NCBI RefSeq assembly: GCF_014200495.1
Contig: NZ_JACHBY010000007.1
Location: 62,001-126,000 of the forward strand
Source: Mucilaginibacter geliditolerans
Lineage (GTDB): Bacteria > Bacteroidota > Bacteroidia > Sphingobacteriales > Sphingobacteriaceae
Direction of reading: 5' to 3'
DNA length: 64,000 nt
Of this stretch, positions 9,497 to 18,011 are shown piece by piece. A program made the position numbers and the translations under genes. The notes beneath the pieces were generated by a model. It saw nothing but the letters and a program-made list of their open reading frames with translations. It was not told the origin of the DNA and did not search any database. Numbering within the stretch: the stretch's first letter is position 1; each line of letters opens with the position of its first letter.

Positions 9497-10788
9497 TAAT
9501 TCAGATGTTTAATCACGATTTCCGACAGCTGGAATACACGGTCCAGTACTACGATAATTAGGCCGACAGCAATAACGATAACTGTTTCAATGGTCATTTT
9601 TTTGAGAATGGCTTTATCTTTTATTGTTCTCCATACGATAGGCAAGTTCACAACCGCGCTGGCCAACGAAGAAACAATAGCGACACTGCCTGCCAGTGCA
9701 GGGCTGATTTTACCATGCATTGCCATAGTTGCGGCCGCGGCCGTGGTGCTTGCGCTGCTCACTAAACCGCCGAAAACACCGGTGGCCAGTAAACCAAAGC
9801 TGCCAAACAACTTTGTCAGCAAAGTGCCGCCTACCTGGATGATGATAAACAGTAAACCAAACCATAGAACTTTTTTTATTGAAATAGGAGAGTCCAGTTG
9901 CAGTGCGGCGGTATTGGCGGCTAATTTACCTTCTGTTACCTTATCCTTTAAAATCATTAAACCGGCCACAACTGACATGGCGACAAGCGGCATTAAAGTA
10001 GCAGTTATGGATGCCGGGGAAAATAGCGTTGCGATCACCAGGTTCCGGGCAAACATCGCAATCGTGGTCAATAATACCAGTGAACTGATTTTAGGCCCCA
10101 TGCCGGATGTTTCAGCCCTGGAACTGACTTCTGCAACGGTAGCGCTGCTGTTTACCAATCCGCCAAAAATAGCGCCGAGATAAAGGCCCCCAGTACTGAA
10201 TATCCGCAAACAAACATAGTTGACAAAGCCAATGCCTGCAATGGCAATAATACTGATCCAGGCATCACTGGGATTGAATAACTGCCAGGGATCGATGTAC
10301 CTATCTGGTAAGACCGGGTAAATAACAAAGCCAATCAATCCTAAAAGAATGGCGCTCCTGATCTCAGAAGGCAGTAACCCGCCTGCAAATTTATTCAGTT
10401 CAGTTTTCCAGGCCAGCAGCATGGTCATTATGATGGCACCCGCTACCGGGGTAAAAATGTGGCCCAGGCCGACCAGTACCCCGAGTACATAATTGGCAAT
10501 GAGCGCAGCCGACGTAGTGATTTCCACTGATTCGGCTGCCATCAGGCTACGGGCATTAATTGCGATAACGAGCAAAAATACGCCAACCATAGCGGCAATA
10601 ATAAAATCCTGTCCGGCAATTGTGGCAAGCATACCCAAAAGCGCTACAATGGCAAAGGTACGGATACCAGCTTCTTTGTGTGACCATTTTCGTTCCATGC
10701 CTACCAACATGCCAATGCCCACTGATACAGCCATCTTCAACGCGATTGGCCCAACAGGATAATGCAGAAAATCATTTGTTATTGCCAT
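9496..10788 (-). CDS. MgtC/SapB-family membrane protein with DUF4010 domain
   Basis: A 430-residue integral membrane protein with roughly a dozen hydrophobic segments. The N-terminal 140 residues resemble the MgtC/SapB fold: LKMAVSVGIGMLVGMERKW, then AGIRTFAIVALLGML, with the conserved E-R after the first helix. The C-terminal two thirds match the DUF4010 type (VNSSATVAEVSSRAE, GGLVSSASTTAAAATMA). MgtC-like proteins relate to magnesium and phosphate homeostasis and to ATP synthase modulation; the role of the two-domain version is unknown. Its start overlaps the upstream phosphoesterase stop by 10 bp and its stop overlaps the downstream ORF by 1 bp, so it is embedded in the operon. Confidence 0.88.
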   Translation of the reverse strand: MAITNDFLHYPVGPIALKMAVSVGIGMLVGMERKWSHKEAGIRTFAIVALLGMLATIAGQDFIIAAMVGVFLLVIAINARSLMAAESVEITTSAALIANYVLGVLVGLGHIFTPVAGAIIMTMLLAWKTELNKFAGGLLPSEIRSAILLGLIGFVIYPVLPDRYIDPWQLFNPSDAWISIIAIAGIGFVNYVCLRIFSTGGLYLGAIFGGLVNSSATVAEVSSRAETSGMGPKISSLVLLTTIAMFARNLVIATLFSPASITATLMPLVAMSVVAGLMILKDKVTEGKLAANTAALQLDSPISIKKVLWFGLLFIIIQVGGTLLTKLFGSFGLLATGVFGGLVSSASTTAAAATMAMHGKISPALAGSVAIVSSLASAVVNLPIVWRTIKDKAILKKMTIETVIVIAVGLIIVVLDRVFQLSEIVIKHLN

Positions 10789-11657
10789 ATATCTTTTATT
10801 TTCCCCGCAGTTGTAGTATCCGACAACGGTAATCCGTACATACTTTGAATGGTATTTAAAACTGTGTAATGATTAATATGCTGGTCATATTTACCCGGCT
10901 TTACCATTGCACCGGCAAAAATGGTCGGAATATGATTCACCAGCTTAAAATCGTCCTCGTCAAAAGTGACGATCAGCAGGCTGTTGTGTGTTTTGGCCCA
11001 TTTTACATATGCCGCAAGATTTTCCTTTAGCCACTGATCGCCCCGCTGCACGGCGGCCGCATCTCCGGGCGCGCCAATGTTATGCATATCGTGATCCATA
11101 TCAGGAATGACAAATGCCACTGTGGGTAGCTTATTGAAATCCTTTGGAAAATTGGTCATTGGCTGGCTGAGCGCAGAATCGATATTGTTTTCCTGGTCAC
11201 CCTGCCAATTAATCCAGGGACAATGTTTTCGGGCGTATAGTGATGCCCCTGTTAGGCTGCTCTTTAAATATTCGCACTCCAAATAACCTGGCGATGGCAT
11301 GGTCTGTGCAAAGCCCTTAAAAGTAAGCCCCTTACTGATCAAAGCTGCGCCGAGATTTGGCGTGGTGAACGAAGTGCCGTTGAGGCACGTATCGCCGGTA
11401 ATACCCTGTATACTTCCTGAATAAATAGCCAGGTAATTAGGCTGGCTGGGATGGATCACGCCATGCGCATCTGTAAATAAAGCACCTTCATTGGCTAACT
11501 GAGTTATAAAGGGCGCATTCGGAGAATTAATTACTTCGTCAAAGCCATGATTTTCTTCCATCACAACGATGATATGATCCGGACGAGGCAGCTTTTTTTC
11601 GCATGATGAAAGTAGAACAAATACGGCTGAAATTATTGTTAAATAAGATGTTTTCAT
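10779..11657 (-). CDS. Phosphoesterase-family lipoprotein (acid phosphatase/phospholipase C-like)
   Basis: About 292 residues in the alkaline-phosphatase-like superfamily, similar to AcpA and phospholipase-C phosphoesterases. The ATG at 11657 is preferred over a TTG two codons upstream because it leads directly into a lipoprotein signal with lipobox LLSSC (Cys19). Motifs include HIIVVMEENHGFDEV, where the acidic and Asn residues bind metal, then HPSQPNYLAIYSG, VIPDMDHDMHN and VTFDEDDF. The predicted site is the periplasm, where it would hydrolyse a phosphate ester. Its end overlaps the MgtC-family start by 10 bp, and its start is 15 bp after the CE4 lipoprotein gene. Confidence 0.86.
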   Translation of the reverse strand: MKTSYLTIISAVFVLLSSCEKKLPRPDHIIVVMEENHGFDEVINSPNAPFITQLANEGALFTDAHGVIHPSQPNYLAIYSGSIQGITGDTCLNGTSFTTPNLGAALISKGLTFKGFAQTMPSPGYLECEYLKSSLTGASLYARKHCPWINWQGDQENNIDSALSQPMTNFPKDFNKLPTVAFVIPDMDHDMHNIGAPGDAAAVQRGDQWLKENLAAYVKWAKTHNSLLIVTFDEDDFKLVNHIPTIFAGAMVKPGKYDQHINHYTVLNTIQSMYGLPLSDTTTAGKIKDIWQ

Positions 11658-11672
11658 GGTCAAAAAAATTAA

Positions 11673-12506
11673 TTAGAAACTATGTTTAATACTATTACTA
11701 AAGGTTTTATCGCTCCAGTAGCCGCTATCCAAAATGCGCCTGACGGTCATTAAAGGGTCCTGCGGATCGCGCTTCTCCGCCAACTGGAAAGCCATTTTAA
11801 AACCACGTTTATGCAATTGTGGCAAACCTTCTGCGTTCCACAAGCCATAGGGATAAGCAAAGTAAGTCATGGTTTTACCGGTGATTTCCTCCAGCGTTTT
11901 GGTAGGCTTATCTAACTGAATCTCCCAATCCTTGCCCTGGTACTTTTTAAAGTTATGATGATCCCAGGTATGGCTGCCGATGACATTGCCTTCATCCGAT
12001 AAGGTTTTCACCTGGGCTTTGCTCATGTAATGTGGTTTACCTAAAGGCACTGTCATTACAAAGAACAAACCTTTGAAGCCATACTTTTTTAACTCCGGCC
12101 TTGCGATGGTAAACTGATCAAGATCGGTATCATCAAAAGTAAGCAGGATGGGTTTACTTGGCAGCTTAGTGCCGTTGGTCAGGTAATCATATAACTGATC
12201 TGGCAGGATCGTATGGTAGCCACTGTCGGCTAACATTTTTATATGCATTTTAAATGCAGCAATAGGCATGATATAATCCCTGGAGGTTTTGGAATCTGTC
12301 GGGCGCCAGTCGCGTATCTGGTGCCAGCAAAGTACGGGAATTTGTTTGCGGGCCATAATGGCGGCGGCGTTCACTGGTATACCGCCAGCTTCGGCTTCTT
12401 TATGGGTATTAGGTTTATTTAAATGGGGATCAGCAGACTTCGACTGACAGGAAAACGAGATAAATGTAAACGCTGAAAACAGGATTACAGGCAATTGCTT
12501 TAACAT
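11673..12506 (-). CDS. CE4 polysaccharide deacetylase lipoprotein
   Basis: A 277-residue NodB-type deacetylase with a lipobox (FISFSC, Cys20), so it is probably membrane anchored. The catalytic block LLTFDDTDLDQF gives Asp125-Asp126, and SHTWDHHNF gives the His179-x3-His183 zinc pair. The segment VLCWHQIRDW near residue 60 resembles the extra N-terminal part of PgaB/IcaB-like deacetylases. It heads the five-gene minus-strand operon that also holds a phosphoesterase, a MgtC/DUF4010 protein and a second CE4 enzyme. Envelope or exopolysaccharide modification is a reasonable inference; the polymer is unknown. Confidence 0.9.
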   Translation of the reverse strand: MLKQLPVILFSAFTFISFSCQSKSADPHLNKPNTHKEAEAGGIPVNAAAIMARKQIPVLCWHQIRDWRPTDSKTSRDYIMPIAAFKMHIKMLADSGYHTILPDQLYDYLTNGTKLPSKPILLTFDDTDLDQFTIARPELKKYGFKGLFFVMTVPLGKPHYMSKAQVKTLSDEGNVIGSHTWDHHNFKKYQGKDWEIQLDKPTKTLEEITGKTMTYFAYPYGLWNAEGLPQLHKRGFKMAFQLAEKRDPQDPLMTVRRILDSGYWSDKTFSNSIKHSF

Positions 12507-12631
12507 ATAGCTTTAATTTGAAATGAAGAATTTTGTAAGAATCTGATTAGGAAAGCCAACTATAGGCCGATCATGCGTCAGGAATTTGCCGAATGATGAC
12601 CTTTATTTAAAATAAAGGCGATAGCGGCTTA

Positions 12632-13006
12632 TCAGATCTGGAATTTAGAAAGGAGTCGGTAATATTTAGGTGGGGAACAAACCATAAAAATGGTGTTTCG
12701 TTGCCTTAGATTATATACAGCAAGAGATTTGTTGGCAAATATATTGAATCGCTTTTTCGCAATTCCAGACGAGAATGGAGGAGGTATTTTTCTTCCAACA
12801 CCTTGGATCGCTGAAAATTCGCCAGTATACAAGGCATGATGATCATCTTTCTTTTTGACCAGCTTTTGCAACAAGCTATTTACAGCAACAGGGTCTTTAA
12901 CAATATTTTGCTTTAGTGATATCTGGTAAAAAAAGAAAGGGCGCAACAACAATGCAATTACCGCAATGGTAAAAACGATAATGTTTGTTGTCCGTTTATT
13001 TCTCAT
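12632..13006 (-). CDS. Hypothetical single-pass membrane protein
   Basis: A 124-residue ORF with a basic N-terminus (MRNKRTTN) followed by one strong hydrophobic segment at about residues 8-28, then a polar, Lys-rich tail. No family is recognised. It lies 125 bp upstream of the CE4 lipoprotein gene on the same strand and could belong to the same transcript. Support is limited to ORF length and the membrane anchor, so it may be a spurious or decaying gene. Confidence 0.4.
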   Translation of the reverse strand: MRNKRTTNIIVFTIAVIALLLRPFFFYQISLKQNIVKDPVAVNSLLQKLVKKKDDHHALYTGEFSAIQGVGRKIPPPFSSGIAKKRFNIFANKSLAVYNLRQRNTIFMVCSPPKYYRLLSKFQI

Positions 13007-13287
13007 AGAATATAAATTTAATTAAAATTCTGATAGCACACAATTGTTTAGGAATAAGTCTTTTGCTGTCAAATAGTTTTATTTAGTTAAGAATTTGGCC
13101 CCCAGGTTCCTATAAGATGCTGACCATTTCTATTTAATCTCATTAGTTTTGTCCTCCGCATTTGAAAGTAATTGATTTACTTGACGTGATATTTTAAGAC
13201 GCTGAACAGCTGGCATTGAAACCGGCATATGGTCATAATCATAGCAAACAGTGTTCTGATATTCATCTGGTATTTCAGAAAAGTTTA

Positions 13288-14574
13288 TTAAAGATGGCCG
13301 GTTATATCGGAACTGTCAATATCGTCTATTGACAGTTGTAGCAGGTTTTTGGTTTTAAAATAGGTGACGGTTACCACCACCAGCGTGACGCATCCGCCGA
13401 AAATCACAGCAGGTACCAGGCCCAGAATACTTGCTGCCGTGCCTGATTCAAAGTCACCGAGTTCATTTGATGAACCGATAAACATAGAACTTACTGCCGA
13501 TACCCTGCCCCTCATTTGGTCGGGTGTGAGTAACTGCATTATACTGCCACGGATAATCACGCTTATACTATCGAATGAACCTTGAGAAAACAGGAAAAAT
13601 AAAGTAAGGTAAAAATTTCGTGAAAGCCCGAAGCAAATAATAGAGATACCAAAACCTGTGACGGCAATCAATAAATTACGCCACGGCCTGTTCATGGGTG
13701 AGTATCTTGACATGATGAGCATAGTTGCTACCGATCCGATAGAGAATATTGCTCGCATAATACCCAGTCCTTCGGCGCCAACTTTTAATATGGTATTAGC
13801 AAAGGCCGGTAATAAAGCAACCACGCCACCAAAAAACACCGAGAATAAGTCAAGGCTCATTGCTCCCAGCATCATCCTGGTTTTAAATACGAAGCTTATA
13901 CCTTCCCTGAGACTAAACCAAATGTTTTCCTTGGGTTTATATACGGCCGGGTACTCTTTCATAAAATAAACAAGTATCAGCGCAACCACTATAAAAAATA
14001 AGATCACGTAAAACGCTGCTGTTATACCGGCGAAGCCGTACACCAGGCCACCAGTTGCCGGGCCTAATATGTAGGCTAAACGCTTGGTCGAGGTAGTCCA
14101 TGTGCTGCCATTAGGATAAAGTTCTTTAGGAATGCTATGGGCGTACACGGTAAAGGTTGCCGGGCCAAAGAATGCACGCGCCACGCCATTGCAAAATATC
14201 ATGCCATCAATAATTGGCACGATCCAGCCAGCATGTAGATAAGGACCTATGCTTTTTAGTGTAACCGTATACATTACGGCCGATGATAAAAATACCCCGG
14301 TATAGATCCACAACAGCATCTTTCTTTTTTCAGATTTATCTGCAATATAACCGCCATATAAAGCAATGCCTACAGCAGGAATGGCTTCACTAAGGCCAAG
14401 CATGCCTAATGCAAAAACACTTTTGGTTAACTGGTAAATATAAAAACCGATAACAATGGTTTGCATTTGGTAAGCGAACGTAAAAAAAAAGTTCATGCCA
14501 ATGTATGAACGGAAATCTTTAAAACGCAGCGATGCAAAAGGATCATGTTTGATGTGAGTGTTTACACTATCCAT
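13288..14574 (-). CDS. MFS transporter (12-TM exporter type)
   Basis: A 428-residue major facilitator protein of the MFS_3/EntS-like exporter type. About twelve hydrophobic segments are visible, with the loop 2-3 motif reading GGYIADKSEKRKML and a cytosolic N-terminus containing FASLRFKDFRSYIG. PDQMRGRVSAV near the second half is typical of this exporter group. Such proteins export siderophores or drugs by proton antiport. The gene follows the LysR-family gene by 50 bp on the same strand, so that regulator may control it. The substrate is unknown. Confidence 0.9.
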   Translation of the reverse strand: MDSVNTHIKHDPFASLRFKDFRSYIGMNFFFTFAYQMQTIVIGFYIYQLTKSVFALGMLGLSEAIPAVGIALYGGYIADKSEKRKMLLWIYTGVFLSSAVMYTVTLKSIGPYLHAGWIVPIIDGMIFCNGVARAFFGPATFTVYAHSIPKELYPNGSTWTTSTKRLAYILGPATGGLVYGFAGITAAFYVILFFIVVALILVYFMKEYPAVYKPKENIWFSLREGISFVFKTRMMLGAMSLDLFSVFFGGVVALLPAFANTILKVGAEGLGIMRAIFSIGSVATMLIMSRYSPMNRPWRNLLIAVTGFGISIICFGLSRNFYLTLFFLFSQGSFDSISVIIRGSIMQLLTPDQMRGRVSAVSSMFIGSSNELGDFESGTAASILGLVPAVIFGGCVTLVVVTVTYFKTKNLLQLSIDDIDSSDITGHL

Positions 14575-14624
14575 AGGACAAACGTAAATCTTAACCCGTG
14601 GCGTACAAAACGAAAAAAAGTTGC

Positions 14625-15530
14625 TTAGGTTGCCAAAATTTCCTCCTGGAAAGCATTGCTCCGCATATGCTTTTTTAATTTAAGGAAAGGGAAGTTCTTA
14701 CGGGTAATGAAATAAACCGAAATAGGGATAAGAACTTCCCTGCATTGGATTTTCACATATTCTTTATTCCAATTGCTGTTCCGGTAATAAAAATCGGATA
14801 TAAATTGTAATGCATCCTGTGTTTTGCACAGATGATCCGTCAATTCATCATTCTTTCCTGTTTGTTTGGTGTTTTGAAGATGGATGTGATGTTCAAATAG
14901 AAATTGTTCGACATAAACTCTTGTTGACGATCCTTTTTCCCGCAGGCAAATCGGATACGTTATTTCCTTTAGTGATATCGTGGCGGACGCCAGCGGATGT
15001 TTGTGGTAGGCATATAAGGATATACTATCATTATAAATCAATTCCTTGTCCACATGATCAGGTACTATTCCAGATACAATGCCGCAATCCAGTTCACCTT
15101 TCTCAACAAAATTTAATATTTCAGCTGAGTTATTGGTTACCATGTCATATTCTAATTTCGGGAATGAGCGCTCAAAGAACTCCAGTAACTTGTTCATAAT
15201 GATTTTGGAGTGTGAGCCTCCCGAACCTATTTGTAAAACTGCTGTATTATTACGCCCGTTTAAAAGAAAGAGCTGATCAACGAATTCGTTATTTGCCTGT
15301 AGGAGATTAGATGCAAGGCCACTTAGTTGTTTCGCCTGAGTGGTAACTTTAATGCTATTTCCTGTTGACTGAACTAATTGAAGGTTCCATTCAGCTTCGA
15401 GGCTTTTAATGATTTTGCTGACTGCTGAAGGAGTGATATATAGATTTTTTGATGCAATGCGATAGCTGTTCGTTTTGCAAACTTCTGATAGTACTTTGAT
15501 CTTAAATAAGTTCAGAATTTTGTCGGGCAT
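14625..15530 (-). CDS. LysR-family transcriptional regulator
   Basis: A 301-residue regulator with an N-terminal winged helix-turn-helix (residues 1-65: SYRIASKNLYITPSAVSKIIKSLEAEW) and a C-terminal periplasmic-binding-like effector domain. The N-terminus is typical of LysR, but the helix sequence is diverged from the classic AAxxLxxSQPAVS form. It is transcribed toward the MFS exporter gene 50 bp downstream, which is its most likely target. A perfect 12-bp inverted repeat at 15703-15735 lies upstream of its start and could be an operator, although it is about 170 bp away. Confidence 0.9.
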   Translation of the reverse strand: MPDKILNLFKIKVLSEVCKTNSYRIASKNLYITPSAVSKIIKSLEAEWNLQLVQSTGNSIKVTTQAKQLSGLASNLLQANNEFVDQLFLLNGRNNTAVLQIGSGGSHSKIIMNKLLEFFERSFPKLEYDMVTNNSAEILNFVEKGELDCGIVSGIVPDHVDKELIYNDSISLYAYHKHPLASATISLKEITYPICLREKGSSTRVYVEQFLFEHHIHLQNTKQTGKNDELTDHLCKTQDALQFISDFYYRNSNWNKEYVKIQCREVLIPISVYFITRKNFPFLKLKKHMRSNAFQEEILAT

Positions 15531-15998
15531 AGCGTTTAATTTTGCCTATGATTTGATTAAATATTCATGCTAATATATGACAATCAAAAATAAATCATTT
15601 GGTGTTCTCCATCCACTCACTTTGGCATGTCTGATATCTTTTTTATATTTTCACACAGCATTGTATTTGCGAACGTTTTTTCATTCACTCGTCTACCGAC
15701 TTTTAATTAACAAATACGCTCTCTTTGTTAATTAATGTTTCTAATTACTTCAAGAGGGGGTAGAGACAACATCTTCTTTCTTTTCGGATTAGTTAACATC
15801 TATGCTTACCCTACAAGTATTCCGCTTGATCCGTTATTAGCAACTTAAATTCAAATTTCCCACCGCTTTTAACGAAGCTCTGCCTTGTTTTGGATTATAT
15901 TATGTTAGCTTTAGGAAATTCTAAAGGAAAGTATCTTTCTTACCATAGTATCCTACTATTTTCCCCTCGCTTTTAATTATACCAATACAACTACGGAA
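15531..15998. other. 468-bp gene-free spacer with a 12-bp inverted repeat
   Basis: This spacer separates the divergent LysR and kinase genes and presumably holds both promoters. The only strong structure is a perfect inverted repeat, TTAATTAACAAA at 15703-15714 against 15724-15735 with a 9-base spacer, which could be an operator or a hairpin. I saw no convincing TAnnTTTG box at standard spacing and no ORF worth reporting. Confidence 0.5.
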
Positions 15999-17501
15999 AT
16001 GAAAAAAAATGATGCAGATGAATTGGTAATAGCCAACAGGGAGCTCGCATTCCAGCAAAAGGAGAAGCAGAACCGTGCTGCAGAATTATTTTTGGCCAAC
16101 AAAGAACTGGATTACCAGAATGAAGAAAAGGAAAATCGCGCGGCCGAACTGATCATTGCCAATAAGGAACTGGATTACCAGAACGAGGAAAAAGAAAATC
16201 GTGCCGCTGAACTGATCATCGCCAATAAAGAACTTGTTTTTCAAAACGCTGAAAAAGAGAACCGGGCCGCGGAGTTGATCATCGCCAATAAAGAGCTTAT
16301 TTTTCAAAATGAAGAAAAGGAGCAGCGCGCGGCAGAACTGATCATCGCCAATAAAGAGCTCGCCTTTCAAAATGAAGAGAAGGAAAACCGTGCTGCTGAA
16401 CTGGTTATTGCCAACAAGGAGTTAGCCTTTCAGAATGAAGAGAAAGAAAACCGGGCAGCGGAGCTGATTATTGCCAACAAGGAACTGGCTTTTCAAAATG
16501 AGGAAAAGGAGCAGCGCGCGGCAGAACTGATCATCGCTAATAAAGAGCTGGCCTTTCAAAATGAAGAAAAAGAAAACCGGGCTGCTGAACTGGTTATTGC
16601 CAATAAGGAACTGGCTTTTCAAAACGAAGAAAAGGAGAACCGCGCTGCTGAACTGGTTATTGCAAACAAGGAACTGGCCTTTCAAAACGAGGAAAAAGAA
16701 AAGCGGGCAGAGGAGTTGATCATTGCCAACAGAGAACTTAAAAAGGCGGAAGACGATATCCGAAAATTAAATGATGAACTGGAACAAAAAGTAATTGAAC
16801 GCACCGCCCAGCTCGAATCTGTTAACAAGGAACTGGGTTCTTTTTCGTATTCTGTATCACATGATCTCCGGGCTCCGATCAGGGCGATCAATGGCTATAC
16901 CAAGATCCTGATCGAAGACTATGGGCAGCAGTTTGATGTTGATGGAATGACTATTCTAAATGCCATCGGACATAACTCCAAAAAGATGGGCGACCTGATC
17001 GATGATCTACTGGCATTTTCAAAATTGGGCAGAAAACAGGTAACAGTTGCAGAAATAAATATGACAGGCCTGGTTGAACTGGTAAGGGATGAATTGCTGT
17101 TTGAGGATGGCGAAAATATCCCGGTATTCACACTCAGCCCGCTGCCAAATGCTATAGGTGATAAGTCATTGATTAAACAAGTTTGGATTAACCTGATCAC
17201 TAACGCCATTAAATATTCAAAATATAAACCGGCCACTACTATTGAGATCGGCGCTTATGAACAGGGACACCTGGTTGTTTATACGGTTAAAGATGCCGGC
17301 GCAGGCTTTGATATGCAATATTATGATAAGCTTTTCGGAGTTTTTCAGCGCCTGCACTCGCAGGAGGAATTTGAAGGTACCGGCATCGGCCTGGCCATCG
17401 TACAAAAAATTGTACATCGTCATCATGGCACCGTATGGGCGGAGTCGGTATTAAATGAGGGAACTACCTTTTATTTCAGTTTACCTAAGACCAATCGTTA
17501 A
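15999..17501 (+). CDS. Soluble histidine kinase with long tandem coiled-coil repeats
   Basis: A 500-residue kinase with no signal peptide or membrane segment. Residues 5-235 are eleven head-to-tail units of 21 residues (three heptads; core RAAELIIANKELAFQNEEKE), with a twelfth partial unit after residue 236. HisKA follows with phospho-acceptor His288 in SVSHDLRAP, then HATPase blocks NLITNAIKYS, DAGAGFD and GTGIGLAIV. The catalytic part resembles phytochrome-type kinases that partner with small receivers, and a receiver gene starts 11 bp downstream. No sensor domain is visible, so the coiled coil may act as the signal-receiving, dimer or polymer module. The repeat number makes this protein likely to vary between strains. 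Confidence 0.93.
   Translation: MKKNDADELVIANRELAFQQKEKQNRAAELFLANKELDYQNEEKENRAAELIIANKELDYQNEEKENRAAELIIANKELVFQNAEKENRAAELIIANKELIFQNEEKEQRAAELIIANKELAFQNEEKENRAAELVIANKELAFQNEEKENRAAELIIANKELAFQNEEKEQRAAELIIANKELAFQNEEKENRAAELVIANKELAFQNEEKENRAAELVIANKELAFQNEEKEKRAEELIIANRELKKAEDDIRKLNDELEQKVIERTAQLESVNKELGSFSYSVSHDLRAPIRAINGYTKILIEDYGQQFDVDGMTILNAIGHNSKKMGDLIDDLLAFSKLGRKQVTVAEINMTGLVELVRDELLFEDGENIPVFTLSPLPNAIGDKSLIKQVWINLITNAIKYSKYKPATTIEIGAYEQGHLVVYTVKDAGAGFDMQYYDKLFGVFQRLHSQEEFEGTGIGLAIVQKIVHRHHGTVWAESVLNEGTTFYFSLPKTNR
16011..16703 (+). repeat. Eleven tandem 63-bp in-frame repeats within the kinase gene
   Basis: The array consists of eleven 63-bp units, each encoding 21 residues and starting at 16011, 16074, 16137 and so on up to 16641. 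Units differ mainly at synonymous positions, with small protein changes at unit positions 6, 13-14 and 21. The first unit is most diverged and the later ones are near-identical, as expected from unequal crossing-over or slippage. A single related unit occurs in the kinase at 18012-19706. Confidence 0.95.
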
Positions 17502-17512
17502 AAAAGAAAAAT

Positions 17513-17953
17513 ATGGATTACGATAACGTAGAAATTTTATTTGTAGAAGACAGTAAGGATGATGCCGTACTCACTATCCGCGCGCTTACCAAAAGTGGTT
17601 TCGCCAACAAGTTGCATCACGTAGTAGATGGTGCTGAAGCCCTTGATTTTATTTATTGCAGAGGAGCCTACAGCTCGCGGAATCCCAGCGAGTTTCCCAA
17701 ATTGATTTTACTCGACCTGAAGATGCCAAAAGTATCCGGCACGGAAGTGCTGGAAAGGATAAAGTCCGATCCTGTCAATAAATCAATACCCGTAGTTATG
17801 CTTACTTCCTCAAACGAAGGCCCCGATATAGAAAAGTGTTTTGCGCTGGGTGCGAACAGCTATATTGTTAAACCGGTTGACAGCGATAATTTTTTCCATA
17901 CAATCAAAGAAATTGGATTGTATTGGATGATCTTAAGCCAGCCCGCACATTAA
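17513..17953 (+). CDS. Single-domain response regulator (Rcp1-like)
   Basis: A 146-residue receiver domain with no output domain. The acidic pocket is in FVEDSKDD (Glu12-Asp13), the phospho-acceptor Asp68 is in LLDLKMPK, the Thr/Ser switch is in MLTSS, and Lys120 is in VKPVD. The insert between strands 2 and 3 (FIYCRGAYSSRNPSEFP) is characteristic of receivers paired with phytochrome-like kinases. It begins 11 bp after the repeat-containing kinase, so it is the likely phosphate acceptor and may relay onward to the REC-PAS kinase 58 bp downstream. Confidence 0.94.
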   Translation: MDYDNVEILFVEDSKDDAVLTIRALTKSGFANKLHHVVDGAEALDFIYCRGAYSSRNPSEFPKLILLDLKMPKVSGTEVLERIKSDPVNKSIPVVMLTSSNEGPDIEKCFALGANSYIVKPVDSDNFFHTIKEIGLYWMILSQPAH

Positions 17954-18011
17954 TTTGCCGTTTTTATATTGCCGTTTCCCGTAGATTTTTTAAGATAATT
18001 TTTATAAAATC

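Noticed and set aside
13130..13315. A minus-strand frame overlapping the MFS 3' end with protein-like composition (about 61 codons; ATG only at 13228).
   Set aside because: There is no start codon until the last 33 codons and no recognised family. It may be chance or a remnant, so it was not called as a gene.
16011..16703. Possibility that the regular 63-bp array is a CRISPR-like or satellite array.
   Set aside because: Units are contiguous, in frame and encode a heptad coiled coil within a good kinase gene; there are no spacers.
16086..16891. Long minus-strand ORFs across the kinase repeat array.
   Set aside because: They are shadow frames created by the 63-bp periodicity of the coding repeats.
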